DNA of 64,000 nucleotides from Amycolatopsis roodepoortensis (GCF_014873915.1 NZ_JADBEJ010000005.1:434001-498000); one strand, 5' to 3'; counted from the stretch's first letter, positions 39,130 to 47,926 are shown. The notes: generated by a model not told the origin, from the sequence alone. Translations and numbers: made by a program.

Positions 39130-39724
39130 GGGTGGAGATCTCCTTCGAAGTCGTGGTGTCCGGGCGCCCCAGCGCCTCTCGGACCTTCCGGCGGGCTCGG
39201 TTGAGCCGAGAGCGGACGGTGCCGATCGGAATGCCCAGCGCCGAGGCCACTTCCTCGTAGCTCAGGCCTTCGCCGGCGAACAACGTGAGCGCGTCCCGGT
39301 CGCCGTCGGCCAGTTCCGCCAGCGCGGAGTCCAGCAGTTTCCCCATCGCCTCGGCGGTCACCTGCTCCGCGACGCGCTCAGCGTGCCCCTCTTGGTGAGA
39401 CGGCGGGCCGAGGGCTTCCCGTAGCTTCAGCTCCTTGGCCTCCTCGCGACGCCGCTGCGCCACGAGGTTGGTGGCGATCCCGTAGAGCCAAGGCCGGGCG
39501 TCGCGGCGCTCGGTGTCGTACCCCGCGCGTTTGCGGAAGGCCACCAGGAACGCTTCCCCCAGCGCGTCCTCGGCGGCGGTGGGGCCGATGCGCCTGACCA
39601 GGTAACGGTGGATGTGCGCGGCATGCCGATCGAAGATCGCGGAGAACCAGTCCGGCCTGGTCACCGATCTCGCGATCAGCTCCGCGTCGTCGAGATCGTC
39701 CGGATCCGCCCTAGGTGAGCTCAT
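39122..39724 (-). CDS. ECF-type RNA polymerase sigma factor
   Basis: This 200-residue protein has a sigma-2 region near residues 25-90 (FDRHAAHIHRYLVRRIG ... DARPWLYGIATNLVAQRRR) and a sigma-4 helix-turn-helix near 140-185 (LSYEEVASALGIPIGTVRSRLNRARRKVRE). I chose the ATG at 39724 (MSSPRADPDD), the usual length for the family; an upstream start would add an odd 21-residue tail. It is divergent from the chitinase gene, about 75 nt from the first DasR-like box, and coupled to a membrane protein that probably controls it. Confidence 0.92.
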   Translation of the reverse strand: MSSPRADPDDLDDAELIARSVTRPDWFSAIFDRHAAHIHRYLVRRIGPTAAEDALGEAFLVAFRKRAGYDTERRDARPWLYGIATNLVAQRRREEAKELKLREALGPPSHQEGHAERVAEQVTAEAMGKLLDSALAELADGDRDALTLFAGEGLSYEEVASALGIPIGTVRSRLNRARRKVREALGRPDTTTSKEISTHG

Positions 39725-39797
39725 GAACCGCCCTTCGCCGTTCGTCCGTGTCACCCGTTGTCCGCATCCGGGGCCTATCGGGTTCACGACCGACGAA

Positions 39798-39811
39798 TCG
39801 GTCTAGACCTT
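39798..39811. promoter_or_regulatory. DasR-like box 1, overlapping chitinase -35
   Basis: TCGGTCTAGACCTT contains the palindrome GGTCTAGACC, the core of the DasR responsive element as I recall it (ACTGGTCTAGACCACT). A candidate -35 (TAGACC, 39804-39809) lies inside it, 17 nt before a candidate -10 (TACATT, 39827-39832). Confidence 0.7.
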
Positions 39812-39835
39812 TTATGCGCTCCGCGCTACATTCAA

Positions 39836-39853
39836 GTGTGGTCTAGACCACAC
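39836..39853. promoter_or_regulatory. DasR-like box 2 (perfect palindrome)
   Basis: GTGTGGTCTAGACCACAC is a perfect 18-bp palindrome matching the DasR operator core. It lies 52 nt upstream of the chitinase ATG, at the expected transcription start. Its centre is 40 bp from that of box 1. DasR is a GntR-family repressor released by amino-sugar phosphates; chitin-linked control is inferred. Confidence 0.85.
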
Positions 39854-39905
39854 GCGCCATCTTTCGAGCAGGTCAGTCTCGCCGCCTCTTTTGGAGAGAA
39901 CCGCC

Positions 39906-42161
39906 ATGAGACGCACCAGAAGAAGACTACTCAGCGCACTCACCGTGACACTCCTCGCCGCCGGGCTCCTGGTAGCCGCGGGCACTCCGGCGCTGGCGGC
40001 GGGCCGCCTCCGCGCCGCCTTCACCTTGACCGGGACCACCGGCGAGTACACCGTCACGAACCCCAGCAGCGAAACCGTCGCCGACTGGTCCATCACCTTC
40101 ACCGTCCCCGCCGGCGTGACCGCCACCAGCGGCTCCAACGGCACGGTTTCCCAGACGGGCAACCAGGTCACCCTCACCCCGGCGTACTACATCAAGTCCC
40201 TCGCGCCGGGCCGTTCGACCTATCCCTACAGCCCGTCGTTCCGGCTCAGCTCCGCGGTCAGCCCGACCACCTGCCGGATCGACGACGCCAACTGCGACGG
40301 TTCCGGCGACGCCCCGCCGTCGACCCCGGCCAACCTGCGACTCGTGGCGAAGACGACCACGACCGCCGCGCTGGCCTGGAACGCCGCCGCGCCGGGTTCC
40401 CTGCCCGTCGTCGGCTACGACGTCTACCAGGGCACCACGCTGGCGGCGTCGGTCACCGGTACCGAAGCGAGGATCACCGGGCTGACGCCGAACACGGCAT
40501 ATAGCTTCACCGTCGTCGCCAAGGACCGGAAGGACGCCAAGTCCCCGCCCACCCCGCCACTCGCGGTGACCACCAACAACCCGAGCGACGACACCCAGGC
40601 GCCGACCGCGCCGTCGAACCTCCGCTCGACCGCGGTCACCTCGGGCTCGATCTCGCTGGCGTGGAACGCGTCCACGGACAACACCGGCGTCGTCTCCTAC
40701 GACGTCTACCGCGGCACGACCCTCGCCACCACGGTGACCGGGACGACCGCGACGGTCACCGGGCTGTCACCGTCCACTTCGTACTCTTTCACGGTCAAAG
40801 CCCGCGACGGGTACGACAACGTCTCCGGTGCGAGCGCCGCCGTCAGCGCTCGCACCGGCGACATCGTGAACGGGTACGCCCGGGTCGGCTACTTCGTCCA
40901 GTGGGGCATCTACGGCCGCCAGTTCTTCGTCAAGAACCTGGTGACCAACGGATCCGCCGCCAAGCTGACCCATCTGCTGTACGCCTTCGGGAACATCGAC
41001 CCGGTCAACCACACCTGCCTTTCGGGCGTCACCAAGGGCACGACGCCGAACCCGCAAGACCCGAACCAGGGTGACGGCGCGGGCGACGCGGAAGCCGACT
41101 ACTCGCGGCCGATGTCGGCCGCGCAGTCCGTCGACGGCGTCGGCGACACCGGCTGGGAGACGCTGCGCGGCAACTTCAACCAGCTGAAGAAGCTCAAGGC
41201 CAAGTACCCCAACCTGAAGATCCTCATCTCCTTGGGCGGCTGGACCTACTCGAAGTACTTCTCCGACGTCGCGGCCACGCCCGCGTCGCGGCAGAAGTTC
41301 GTCGCGTCGTGCATCGACACGTACCTCAAGGGGAACGTGAAGCCGTACGGCGGCGCCGGCGGCCCGGGTACGGCCGCGGGCATCTTCGACGGCATCGACA
41401 TCGACTGGGAGTGGCCGGGCAGCCCCGACGGGCATCCCGGGAACCACTGGAGCGCCAACGACAAGACGAACCTGACCGCCCTGCTGGCCGAGTTCCGCAC
41501 GCAGATGGACGCCTACGGCGCGACCACCGGCAAACGGTACGAACTGCAGGCCTTCACCCCCGCCGACCCGGCGAAGGTGAAGGGCGGCTGGGAGATCCCG
41601 AAGATCTTCGACTACCTCGACGTCGCGAACGTGCAGGGCTACGACTTCCACGGCTCCGGCAGCGACAACTCGTGGGAACCGAACCGCACCGGCCACCAGG
41701 GCAACCTCTACGCCGACGCGGACGATCCGTACAACTTCAAGTTCAGCGTCGAATCGGCGATCAACGCCTACACCGAGGCCGGGGCCAATCCACGGAAGCT
41801 CACCCTCGGGCTCGCCTTCTACGGGAGAGGCTGGCAAGGGGTCGCCGACGGCGGCAAGAAGGGCGAATGGCAGAGCGCGACCGGAGCCGCGCCAGGCCAG
41901 TTCGCCGAGGAAGCAGGTACTCGTGGCTACGCGAATCTCTTGGCCAGTGTCCCCAACTGCGCCGTCCAGCACGACACCGCGGCCGTGGCCACGTCGTGCT
42001 ACACGGGCAACGGAGGGCAATGGTGGACCTTCGACGACGCCTGGTCCATCCAGCAGAAGGTCGCCTGGCTCAAGACCAGAGGACTGCTCGGGGTCATGGC
42101 CTGGGAGATGTCCGGTGACACCGGAGCCCTCATGACCACAGTGGACAATTCACTGAAGTGA
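39906..42161 (+). CDS. Secreted GH18 chitinase with N-terminal carbohydrate-binding and two Fn3 domains
   Basis: This 751-residue exported enzyme has a signal peptide (about 1-32) and a CBM2-like domain (about 33-125, WSITFTVPAGV). Two similar fibronectin-III domains follow (about 140-220 and 235-320, each with AWNAxxxxxxVxxYDVYxGTTL), then a GH18 barrel from about 328. The catalytic motif DGIDIDWEWP lies near residue 495 with its acid Glu present. Two DasR-like operators flank the probable promoter. The ATG at 39906 has GGAGAG about 8 nt upstream. It should degrade chitin outside the cell. Confidence 0.95.
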   Translation: MRRTRRRLLSALTVTLLAAGLLVAAGTPALAAGRLRAAFTLTGTTGEYTVTNPSSETVADWSITFTVPAGVTATSGSNGTVSQTGNQVTLTPAYYIKSLAPGRSTYPYSPSFRLSSAVSPTTCRIDDANCDGSGDAPPSTPANLRLVAKTTTTAALAWNAAAPGSLPVVGYDVYQGTTLAASVTGTEARITGLTPNTAYSFTVVAKDRKDAKSPPTPPLAVTTNNPSDDTQAPTAPSNLRSTAVTSGSISLAWNASTDNTGVVSYDVYRGTTLATTVTGTTATVTGLSPSTSYSFTVKARDGYDNVSGASAAVSARTGDIVNGYARVGYFVQWGIYGRQFFVKNLVTNGSAAKLTHLLYAFGNIDPVNHTCLSGVTKGTTPNPQDPNQGDGAGDAEADYSRPMSAAQSVDGVGDTGWETLRGNFNQLKKLKAKYPNLKILISLGGWTYSKYFSDVAATPASRQKFVASCIDTYLKGNVKPYGGAGGPGTAAGIFDGIDIDWEWPGSPDGHPGNHWSANDKTNLTALLAEFRTQMDAYGATTGKRYELQAFTPADPAKVKGGWEIPKIFDYLDVANVQGYDFHGSGSDNSWEPNRTGHQGNLYADADDPYNFKFSVESAINAYTEAGANPRKLTLGLAFYGRGWQGVADGGKKGEWQSATGAAPGQFAEEAGTRGYANLLASVPNCAVQHDTAAVATSCYTGNGGQWWTFDDAWSIQQKVAWLKTRGLLGVMAWEMSGDTGALMTTVDNSLK

Positions 42162-42167
42162 CAGTCG

Positions 42168-42199
42168 GCCCTCGCGCGTGGTGAGCCACGCGCGAGGGC
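42168..42199. terminator. Terminator hairpin after the chitinase gene
   Basis: GCCCTCGCGCGTGG pairs perfectly with CCACGCGCGAGGGC around a 4-nt loop, 6 nt after the chitinase stop. There is no T-run, as is common in actinomycetes. Confidence 0.8.
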
Positions 42200-42226
42200 T
42201 TCACCTCCACCTCGCCTTGCTGCACA

Positions 42227-43261
42227 GTGTGTTCCGTGACTTCTGCGAACGAGGATCGGACCCTGCTCATCGCCGGCTCCTACACGGCGGCGAGCGGCGG
42301 CAAAGGCGAGGGCATCGGCACGTTCTGGCGCGACGCGCGGACCGGGGAGCTGACCCCGGCGGGTTCCCTCGCGCTGGACTCGCCGAGCTGGCTGACCCCG
42401 CATCCCACGCTCCCCGTGCTCTACGCCGTGAACGAGACGGCCGAAGGCGCGATCACCGCGGTGGCCGTCGCCGAAGACGGCACGCTGTCGGCGCTGAACT
42501 CGCTGCCGACCGGCGGCGCGGATCCGTGCCACCTGGCGGTCACTCCCGATGGCCGGTACCTGTTGTGCGCCAACTACAGCGGCGGCAGCCTGGCCGCTTT
42601 CGCGCTGGGCCCCGACGGAGTGCCCACCGTGCGGACCGCGCTGGTCCAGCACGAAGGCAGCGGCCCGGACACCGAACGGCAGGAGTCGGCGCACGTCCAC
42701 ATGGCCGTCGTCGACGAGAGCGGGACGCTGGTCAGCGCGATCGACCTGGGCGCGGACGAGATCCGGAGCTACCGCCTCGGCGAGGAGGGCGAGCTGATCC
42801 CCGTGTCGGTGTCGACGCTGCCCGCCGGGACCGGCCCTCGGCAACTGGTCCGGCGTCCCGGCACGAACCACGCGTACGTCGTCGGCGAACTGGCCGCCTC
42901 GCTGGTGACAGTGCGCGAAGAGCCGCCGGGCACGTTCGCCGTCGAGAACTCCGTTAACGCGACCCGCGAACCCGGTGGCCCGAACCTCCCGGCGCAGCTC
43001 GTCCTGCACGAAGACCGGCTGTTCCTGTCGAACCGGGGCCCCGAGAGGATCACGGAATTCACGTTCGACGGCGTACTTCCGCAGGCCGTCGACGACCATC
43101 CGACCGGCGCATGGCCGCGGCACTTCTCAATTGCCGGAGAGCATTGTTATGTCGCGTCACAGAACACCGACGCGATCCAGGCCTACGAACGCGCGACCTG
43201 GCGCCTGATCGGCAGCTATCCGGTCGGGAGCCCGGCCTTCATCGGCCTTTGGCCGCACTGA
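42227..43261 (+). CDS. Lactonase family (6-phosphogluconolactonase-like) beta-propeller protein
   Basis: This protein of about 340 residues has no signal peptide and repeated propeller blades. Typical lactonase-family segments are present: GSYTAASGGKGEGIGTFWRD near the start, HPTLPVLYAVNE, DPCHLAVTPDGRYLLCANYSGGSLAAF and GTGPRQLVRRPGTNHAYVVGEL. The family includes 6-phosphogluconolactonases and muconate-cycloisomerase-like propellers, so the substrate is uncertain. Start could be the GTG at 42227 or 42236. Terminator hairpins upstream suggest it is transcribed alone. Confidence 0.87.
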   Translation: MCSVTSANEDRTLLIAGSYTAASGGKGEGIGTFWRDARTGELTPAGSLALDSPSWLTPHPTLPVLYAVNETAEGAITAVAVAEDGTLSALNSLPTGGADPCHLAVTPDGRYLLCANYSGGSLAAFALGPDGVPTVRTALVQHEGSGPDTERQESAHVHMAVVDESGTLVSAIDLGADEIRSYRLGEEGELIPVSVSTLPAGTGPRQLVRRPGTNHAYVVGELAASLVTVREEPPGTFAVENSVNATREPGGPNLPAQLVLHEDRLFLSNRGPERITEFTFDGVLPQAVDDHPTGAWPRHFSIAGEHCYVASQNTDAIQAYERATWRLIGSYPVGSPAFIGLWPH

Positions 43262-43300
43262 TTCGTCCAGCCTCTTTCTTTTTGGGGTGAACGAAGACTC

Positions 43301-43329
43301 TTGACGCAACTGGTTCAGACCATGACACT
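43301..43329 (+). promoter_or_regulatory. Possible promoter with a weak DasR-like site
   Basis: TTGACG (43301-43306) and GACACT (43324-43329) are spaced by 17 nt and could be -35 and -10. The spacer holds ACTGGTTCAGACCATG (43309-43324), which matches the DasR operator consensus at about 12 of 16 positions. This is a speculative call. Confidence 0.35.
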
Positions 43330-43377
43330 GAATCGCGCGCCGCCGGTGACCTGGTTCACACCCACTCGAGGAGTCCC

Positions 43378-44547
43378 ATGTCCCTACCGAGGAAACTGCT
43401 CGCCCTGACCACGCTCGTCCCGTTGGCACTAGGCCTTTTCAGCGCTCCCGCGCAGGCCGCTCCCGCCACCTTCACCCATCCCGGCGTGCTGGTCAGCCGC
43501 CCGCAATTGGACTTCGTCCGCGCCAAGGTCCAGGCCGGCGCCCAACCGTGGAAACAGGCTTACGACGCGATGATGTCGAGTTCGTACGCCTCGCTGTCCC
43601 GGTCACCGAAACCCCGCGCTGTCGTCGAATGCGGTTCCTATTCGAATCCGAACATCGGCTGTACCGATGAGCGGCAAGACGCGATCGCCGCGTATTCCCT
43701 TTCGCTGGCCTGGTACATCACGCGCGAAGCGAAATACGCGACCAAGGCGATCGAGATCATGGACGCGTGGTCCGCGGTGCTGAAGGATCACACGAACAGC
43801 AACGCTCCCCTCCAGTCGGCGTGGTCGGCCTCCTCGTGGCCGCGCGCGGCGGAGATCATCAAGCACACCTACCCGAGCTGGCCGAATTCCGGCCGCTTCG
43901 GCACCATGCTCCGGAACGTGTACCTGCCCGAGGTGATCAACGGCAGTCACAGCAACGGCAACTGGGAACTCAGCATGACCGAGGCCGCGCTCGGCATCGC
44001 CGTCTTCCTCGACGACAAGGTGACCTACGACAAGGCCGTCGCGAAGTTCCGCACCCGCGTCCCCGCCTACCTCTACCTGACCAGCGACGGCACACTCCCG
44101 AAGACCGCGCCCGGCAGCGGCCTGAACACCCGCGACAAGATCGTCAAGTACTGGCAAGGCCAGACGACGTTCGTCAACGGCCTCTCCCAGGAGACCTGCC
44201 GGGACTTCACCCACACCGGTTACGGCCTCGCCGCCATCGCGAACTTCGCCGAGACCACCCGCATCCAGGGCCAGGACCTCTACCCCGAGATCGCCGACCG
44301 GCTCCGCGAAGGCCTCGGCTTCCACGCGAAGTACCAGATGGGTGCCGCCGTCCCGTCGTGGCTGTGCGGCGGCAGCCTGAAACTCGGCCTCGGCCCGATC
44401 ACCGAGGTCGGCTACAACCACCTGCACACCCGCCTCGGGCACACCATGAGCAACACCGAGGCCCTCACCCTGCGCCAGCGCCCGGCGGGCACCAACAACC
44501 TGTTCGTCTCGTGGCAGACCCTCACCCACGCCGGCAACCCCCAGTGA
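43378..44547 (+). CDS. Secreted alginate-lyase-family protein
   Basis: This 389-residue protein has a signal peptide (about 1-28, cleavage near AQAAPA) and the all-helical alginate-lyase-type (PF05426-like) domain. Recognisable segments are FTHPGVLVSRPQLDFVRAKV, SNGNWELSMTEAALGIAVF near 195 and the catalytic-region FTHTGYGLAAIANFAETTRIQG near 280. It should act on uronic-acid polysaccharides outside the cell, but the exact substrate is unknown. The ATG follows a GAGGAG site. Its neighbours are other carbohydrate-active genes. Confidence 0.88.
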   Translation: MSLPRKLLALTTLVPLALGLFSAPAQAAPATFTHPGVLVSRPQLDFVRAKVQAGAQPWKQAYDAMMSSSYASLSRSPKPRAVVECGSYSNPNIGCTDERQDAIAAYSLSLAWYITREAKYATKAIEIMDAWSAVLKDHTNSNAPLQSAWSASSWPRAAEIIKHTYPSWPNSGRFGTMLRNVYLPEVINGSHSNGNWELSMTEAALGIAVFLDDKVTYDKAVAKFRTRVPAYLYLTSDGTLPKTAPGSGLNTRDKIVKYWQGQTTFVNGLSQETCRDFTHTGYGLAAIANFAETTRIQGQDLYPEIADRLREGLGFHAKYQMGAAVPSWLCGGSLKLGLGPITEVGYNHLHTRLGHTMSNTEALTLRQRPAGTNNLFVSWQTLTHAGNPQ

Positions 44548-44686
44548 CCCCGTGGGGGCCGCCCGAATGCGGCAGGGCGGTCCTCACGGACCGTTTTCCC
44601 AGCTCAAACACACAGTGACCCCTGGTTGCAAGCCCCCGTCCGGGACCCGCTAAAGTACTCACATCGCACTCCACGGAGCGCGGGTC

Positions 44687-44760
<74 letters not shown>

Positions 44761-44768
44761 CGGACGAA

Positions 44769-44808
44769 GCGGGTTTCCGCAGCTCACCAGCTGCGGGAGC
44801 CCGCTTTT
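44769..44808 (+). terminator. Rho-independent terminator after tRNA-Pro
   Basis: GCGGG and CGCAGCT pair with AGCTGCG and CCCGC across a short loop and internal bulge, followed by TTTTT. It starts 9 nt after the tRNA. Confidence 0.85.
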
Positions 44809-45062
44809 TCATGTGGTCGGAGGTGTCGTTCCGGTTCAGCACAGCGCTCGGTGACACCTTGTTCGGGACCGGCGGCGCCTGCGAGCGTCGAGCCGATCGA
44901 CATGGTTGAAATGGCGGAGTGGACACGCGGCACCGCTCACCGAGCAGACCTGGCCGCCGTATACCTGAGCCTTGCCACCGCAAGGGGTATGACGAGCGCT
45001 TCCCCGTAACCCGAGGACCGCAGCGACGACGCGGCTGGCGCGCGCGACAGAGGTCAGACCGG
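44809..45062. other. Gap with no convincing gene
   Basis: Between the tRNA terminator and the methyltransferase gene I see no supported gene. A 36-residue frame from the ATG near 44901 has no clear ribosome site and no recognisable family. No copy of the tRNA 3' end was found here. Confidence 0.5.
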
Positions 45063-45893
45063 TCAGCTTGTGCGTGCCACCCCGGCCAGGCCACGCGACC
45101 GGGCGGCGTCCTTTCCGGTGCCCGCCGTGTCGGGGTGCCATTGCGGCAGCCACACCAGCCCGGGCTCGACCAGCTCCAGGTCGCCGAAGAACTCGGCGAT
45201 CTGCTCACGCGACCGCATGATCGCCGCGTGATTGGTCCGGCGCCCGTACTCCTGCGCCACCTTCTTGCCCGCGTTCTGCGTCTCGACATCCTCCGGCGCC
45301 ACGTGAATATGTGACACCGCAAGGAAACTGCCCGGCGGCAGCATCGAGCGGTGGAACCCGAGCGCGGCGTGCGGATTCTGCTCGTCGGGCATGAAATGCA
45401 GCAGAGCGACCAGCAGCAGCCCGATCGGCTGCGTCCGGTCGATCAAACCCGTGTCCAGTACGCGATCCCACAGCAGACGCCGGTCGAAGAAATCGGCATC
45501 CAGCGCGGCATGCCGGCTCGGATCCGCAGTCTGCTCCAGCAGGATCTGCGCGTGCGCCTGGGCGATCGGTTCGTTGTCGATGTAGACCACCCGGCACTCG
45601 CCCGGTGCCACCTCATCGGCGACCTCGTGCACGTTGCCCTGCGTCGGCAGCCCGGAGCCGATGTCCACGAACTGCCGGATCCCCTGCCCGACCATGAAAC
45701 GCACGGCACGGCCGAGGAACGCCCGGTTCGCGCGGGCGAAGTCCCGGATCTCCGGCAGCACCGCGAGCTGCTGCTCCGCGAAAGCCTGATCGACGGCATA
45801 GTTGTGCGTCCCGCCGAGCAGATAGTCATACACCCGCCCCACCGAGACCTTGTCCACCGAAGCGGCCACACGGGCGACGTCATCCATGCTCAT
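45063..45893 (-). CDS. SAM-dependent methyltransferase, DUF574 (Methyltransf_19) family
   Basis: This 276-residue protein shows the family's hallmark N-terminal RVYDYLLGGTHNYAVDQAFAEQ, then a SAM-binding stretch FVDIGSGLPTQGN near 80 and a VVYIDNEP acidic motif near 108. DUF574 proteins are abundant in actinomycetes, often beside regulatory genes, and their substrates are mostly unknown. I chose the ATG at 45893, with GGGGA placed correctly upstream, over a TTG at 45905. It is the first of several accessory genes after the tRNA. Confidence 0.9.
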   Translation of the reverse strand: MSMDDVARVAASVDKVSVGRVYDYLLGGTHNYAVDQAFAEQQLAVLPEIRDFARANRAFLGRAVRFMVGQGIRQFVDIGSGLPTQGNVHEVADEVAPGECRVVYIDNEPIAQAHAQILLEQTADPSRHAALDADFFDRRLLWDRVLDTGLIDRTQPIGLLLVALLHFMPDEQNPHAALGFHRSMLPPGSFLAVSHIHVAPEDVETQNAGKKVAQEYGRRTNHAAIMRSREQIAEFFGDLELVEPGLVWLPQWHPDTAGTGKDAARSRGLAGVARTS

Positions 45894-46107
45894 CGTGTTC
45901 CCCAAGAGTCTTCAGGTGCCGCAGCGAGTACTGGCACACTACCGGTCCCGAGAACGACCCAAGGCTGGATCGTCAACACGAGCCAATGTTGCCCGCGGCG
46001 GCCCAAGGCACGGCTGCGCATAGGCCCGGTCGTCGACGCCGGGCACGTCGCGCGTGTGCCGTGGGCTCCACGCCCGTACCGGCGAATTCGCCGGCCGCGC
46101 GTCGAGG

Positions 46108-46141
46108 ATCCCGCTGCACTCCCCGATGCGCAGCGGGATTT
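46108..46141. terminator. Hairpin after the I36 inhibitor-like gene
   Basis: GATCCCGCTGC pairs with GCAGCGGGATT across a loop of about 10 nt. It lies just past the stop of the leftward inhibitor-like gene. The rest of 45894-46154 shows nothing I can support. Confidence 0.65.
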
Positions 46142-46154
46142 CAGCGACCTGCGC

Positions 46155-46532
46155 TCAGCAGTGCACGGTGATGGCGTCGGTGCGGTCGTTGGAGCCGACC
46201 AGACGCAGGCTCTCCCACGCTTGGACGGTGGTCATCTTGTGCCACTGGTTGGTGCCGTGATTCCAGTCCCAGAGGGTGATCGCGTTACCGTGTGCCCGGA
46301 CGGAAGACGTCTGGTTCTGCATCCAGCCGTCGAGGATGTGCCAGCCGCAGCCGTTGGCGTCCCACGTCGGCCCGTCCCAGTTGGGCCACGCGAACAGGCA
46401 CGCCTCGCCGTAGTCGCAGACCTGGTTGCCGACGCCTGCGACGCCGACCTCTCCCGAAGCCGTGGCGGTCCCGGACAACAGCGTCACGGACATCGCGGCC
46501 GCAGCCAGCACACCGGCGAACAGTTTTCTCAT
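46155..46532 (-). CDS. Secreted peptidase-inhibitor family I36-like protein
   Basis: This 125-residue exported protein has a signal peptide (MRKLFAGVLAAAAMSVTLLSGTATA). The mature domain holds CDYGEACLFAWPNWDGP and a later NQWHKMTTVQAWESLRLVGSNDRTDAITVHC. The CxxGxxC-type start and crystallin-like repeats recall I36 (SMI-type) metalloprotease inhibitors and related small secreted proteins. Start 46532 is chosen because GGAGGG sits 6-8 nt upstream; a longer frame to 46676 lacks a ribosome site. Its target is unknown. Confidence 0.8.
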   Translation of the reverse strand: MRKLFAGVLAAAAMSVTLLSGTATASGEVGVAGVGNQVCDYGEACLFAWPNWDGPTWDANGCGWHILDGWMQNQTSSVRAHGNAITLWDWNHGTNQWHKMTTVQAWESLRLVGSNDRTDAITVHC

Positions 46533-46780
46533 GATCATCCCTCCAGATCGGGTGGGTCGAATCCGTTCAGGAGGGAACTTATGGCGACTCCGGCCCCGCG
46601 TTCTGTCGTCCGGCTTGCTCCGCACTGTCAGCACCGACCGGCACATCACGCAGTGGGGGGTCAGGCAGGCGATCAACGGTTAGGCTGGTTTCCGCCGGAA
46701 TCACTTGGTGGATGGCGGAAAAACAACACCGGCATCGGCGCCGAGCGGGGTGCGACGACCCCGCTCGGCGACCGGCGGCG

Positions 46781-47182
46781 TCAGTGAGAGGCCTGGACTT
46801 GACCTTCGTTCTCGATCACACCGACCTGCTCAGGGTTTTCCGGGGCGGCCATATGACGGATGCTTTCCCCGCCCTTGTGGTCGTGGGCACGGGAATGCAG
46901 GGAATCCAGCACGCTCTTCACTTTGTGCGCCGCGCCGGCGTACGCGTCGTCCACCGTCGTCGCATGATGCGTCACCGCGACAGGCGGTTTCGCCCCGGGA
47001 CGTGCTTCGATCACGCATTTCTTTTCTTCCGGCTTGGTGCCCCCGTTGTCGCTGAGGTGCACCTCCACCCTGGTCAACCAGCCACCGAACCTGGACAGGC
47101 TGTTCTCCAAGTCCGTCTTCACGTAGGAGGCCAATTTCTCGCCGCCAGGGACGTTGTGGTCGGTGTTGACTTGAATTTGCAC
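46781..47182 (-). CDS. HPF/RaiA-like ribosome-associated protein
   Basis: This 133-residue protein resembles the N-terminal domain of hibernation-promoting factor. It opens with a VQIQVNTDHNV beta-strand, then YVKTDLENSLSRFGGWLTRVEVHLSDNGG, EKKCVIEARPGAKPPVAVTHHA and DAYAGAAHKVKSVLDSLHSRA. The long C-terminal dimerisation domain of bacterial HPF is absent. Start 47182 (GTG) is favoured over 47188 because GGAGG lies exactly 5 nt upstream. Proteins of this kind bind stalled ribosomes under stress; that role is inferred. Confidence 0.85.
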   Translation of the reverse strand: MQIQVNTDHNVPGGEKLASYVKTDLENSLSRFGGWLTRVEVHLSDNGGTKPEEKKCVIEARPGAKPPVAVTHHATTVDDAYAGAAHKVKSVLDSLHSRAHDHKGGESIRHMAAPENPEQVGVIENEGQVQASH

Positions 47183-47264
47183 GAGCACCTCCGCGGGACG
47201 ACAGTGAGGATCTCCTCAGTACCCCGGGCTCGGCCGAACCAAACCCGGATAACAGGCCACTCCC

Positions 47265-47438
47265 TCACGCCGACCGCGCCACCAAAGCCGCGCAGCGTGC
47301 CAGCGAAATGTGCCGACGGCGCGCCATCTCCCTCAGTTCGCCACCCGCCCGTTCCCGGCTGACACCTCGGGCGATCAGCACGGCCACAGCCCGCTCCACA
47401 TCACCAACGGGCACAACTGCTTTCCTGCGAAACAACAC
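47265..47438 (-). CDS. Small ANTAR-domain protein
   Basis: This 57-residue frame starts at a GTG with GGAGGA 6 nt upstream. Residues 14-50 read as an ANTAR RNA-binding domain (VERAVAVLIARGVSRERAGG, then helix LREMARRRHISLARCA). ANTAR domains bind nascent RNA hairpins and block termination. This copy has no receiver or GAF domain, so it would be a minimal stand-alone binder, or a remnant of a longer protein. It lies 82 nt beyond the HPF-like gene on the same strand. Confidence 0.65.
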   Translation of the reverse strand: MLFRRKAVVPVGDVERAVAVLIARGVSRERAGGELREMARRRHISLARCAALVARSA

Positions 47439-47668
47439 TGCGTTTCCTCCGGCGGCACCTCACGACGACTCAGAGCGTTTACCCACGAGCGGCCGACCTC
47501 AATCATGGGACGCGGCGCGCCACGACCCCGACCGAAAATCGGGAAGTTCCCAGCATGGAAGTGAAACCCGGCTCGGCGGCGTTTGGCGTGACGCGGGTGC
47601 GGGCACTACGAGCCAGTCCCCATCGTGGCCGCGGATCCGTTCCGGCCACTTCAGGAAAGTGAGTCACC

Positions 47669-47824
47669 ATGATCGTGCTCGGAGTCATCATTCTCGTGAT
47701 CGGCCTGCTCGTCGACATTCCCGTGCTGACCACCATCGGCGCCGTTCTCGCCGTCGTCGGCGTGGTTCTCGCGATCCTCGGTGGCACGGGACGCAAGGTG
47801 GGCGGCCGCGCCCACTGGTTCTGA
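47669..47824 (+). CDS. Small membrane protein, DUF6131-like
   Basis: This 51-residue protein has two hydrophobic segments (about 2-20 and 22-40) separated by a DIPVLTTIG turn, and ends GGTGRKVGGRAHWF. The layout and ending match the actinobacterial DUF6131-type proteins I recall. AGGAAAG lies upstream of the ATG. Function is unknown. It is transcribed away from the ANTAR gene. Confidence 0.8.
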   Translation: MIVLGVIILVIGLLVDIPVLTTIGAVLAVVGVVLAILGGTGRKVGGRAHWF

Positions 47825-47926
47825 GCCGCTCGTCCTTCGAACCGACGGCCCCGGTCCGGCTTCGCCCGGACCGGGGCCAGGTTCTTACCCCGCACCTTCT
47901 ACTCCACCGCACCCGCGAGGACAACG

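Noticed and set aside
44901-45011. 36-residue frame after tRNA-Pro
   Set aside because: No ribosome site and no family resemblance; probably chance.
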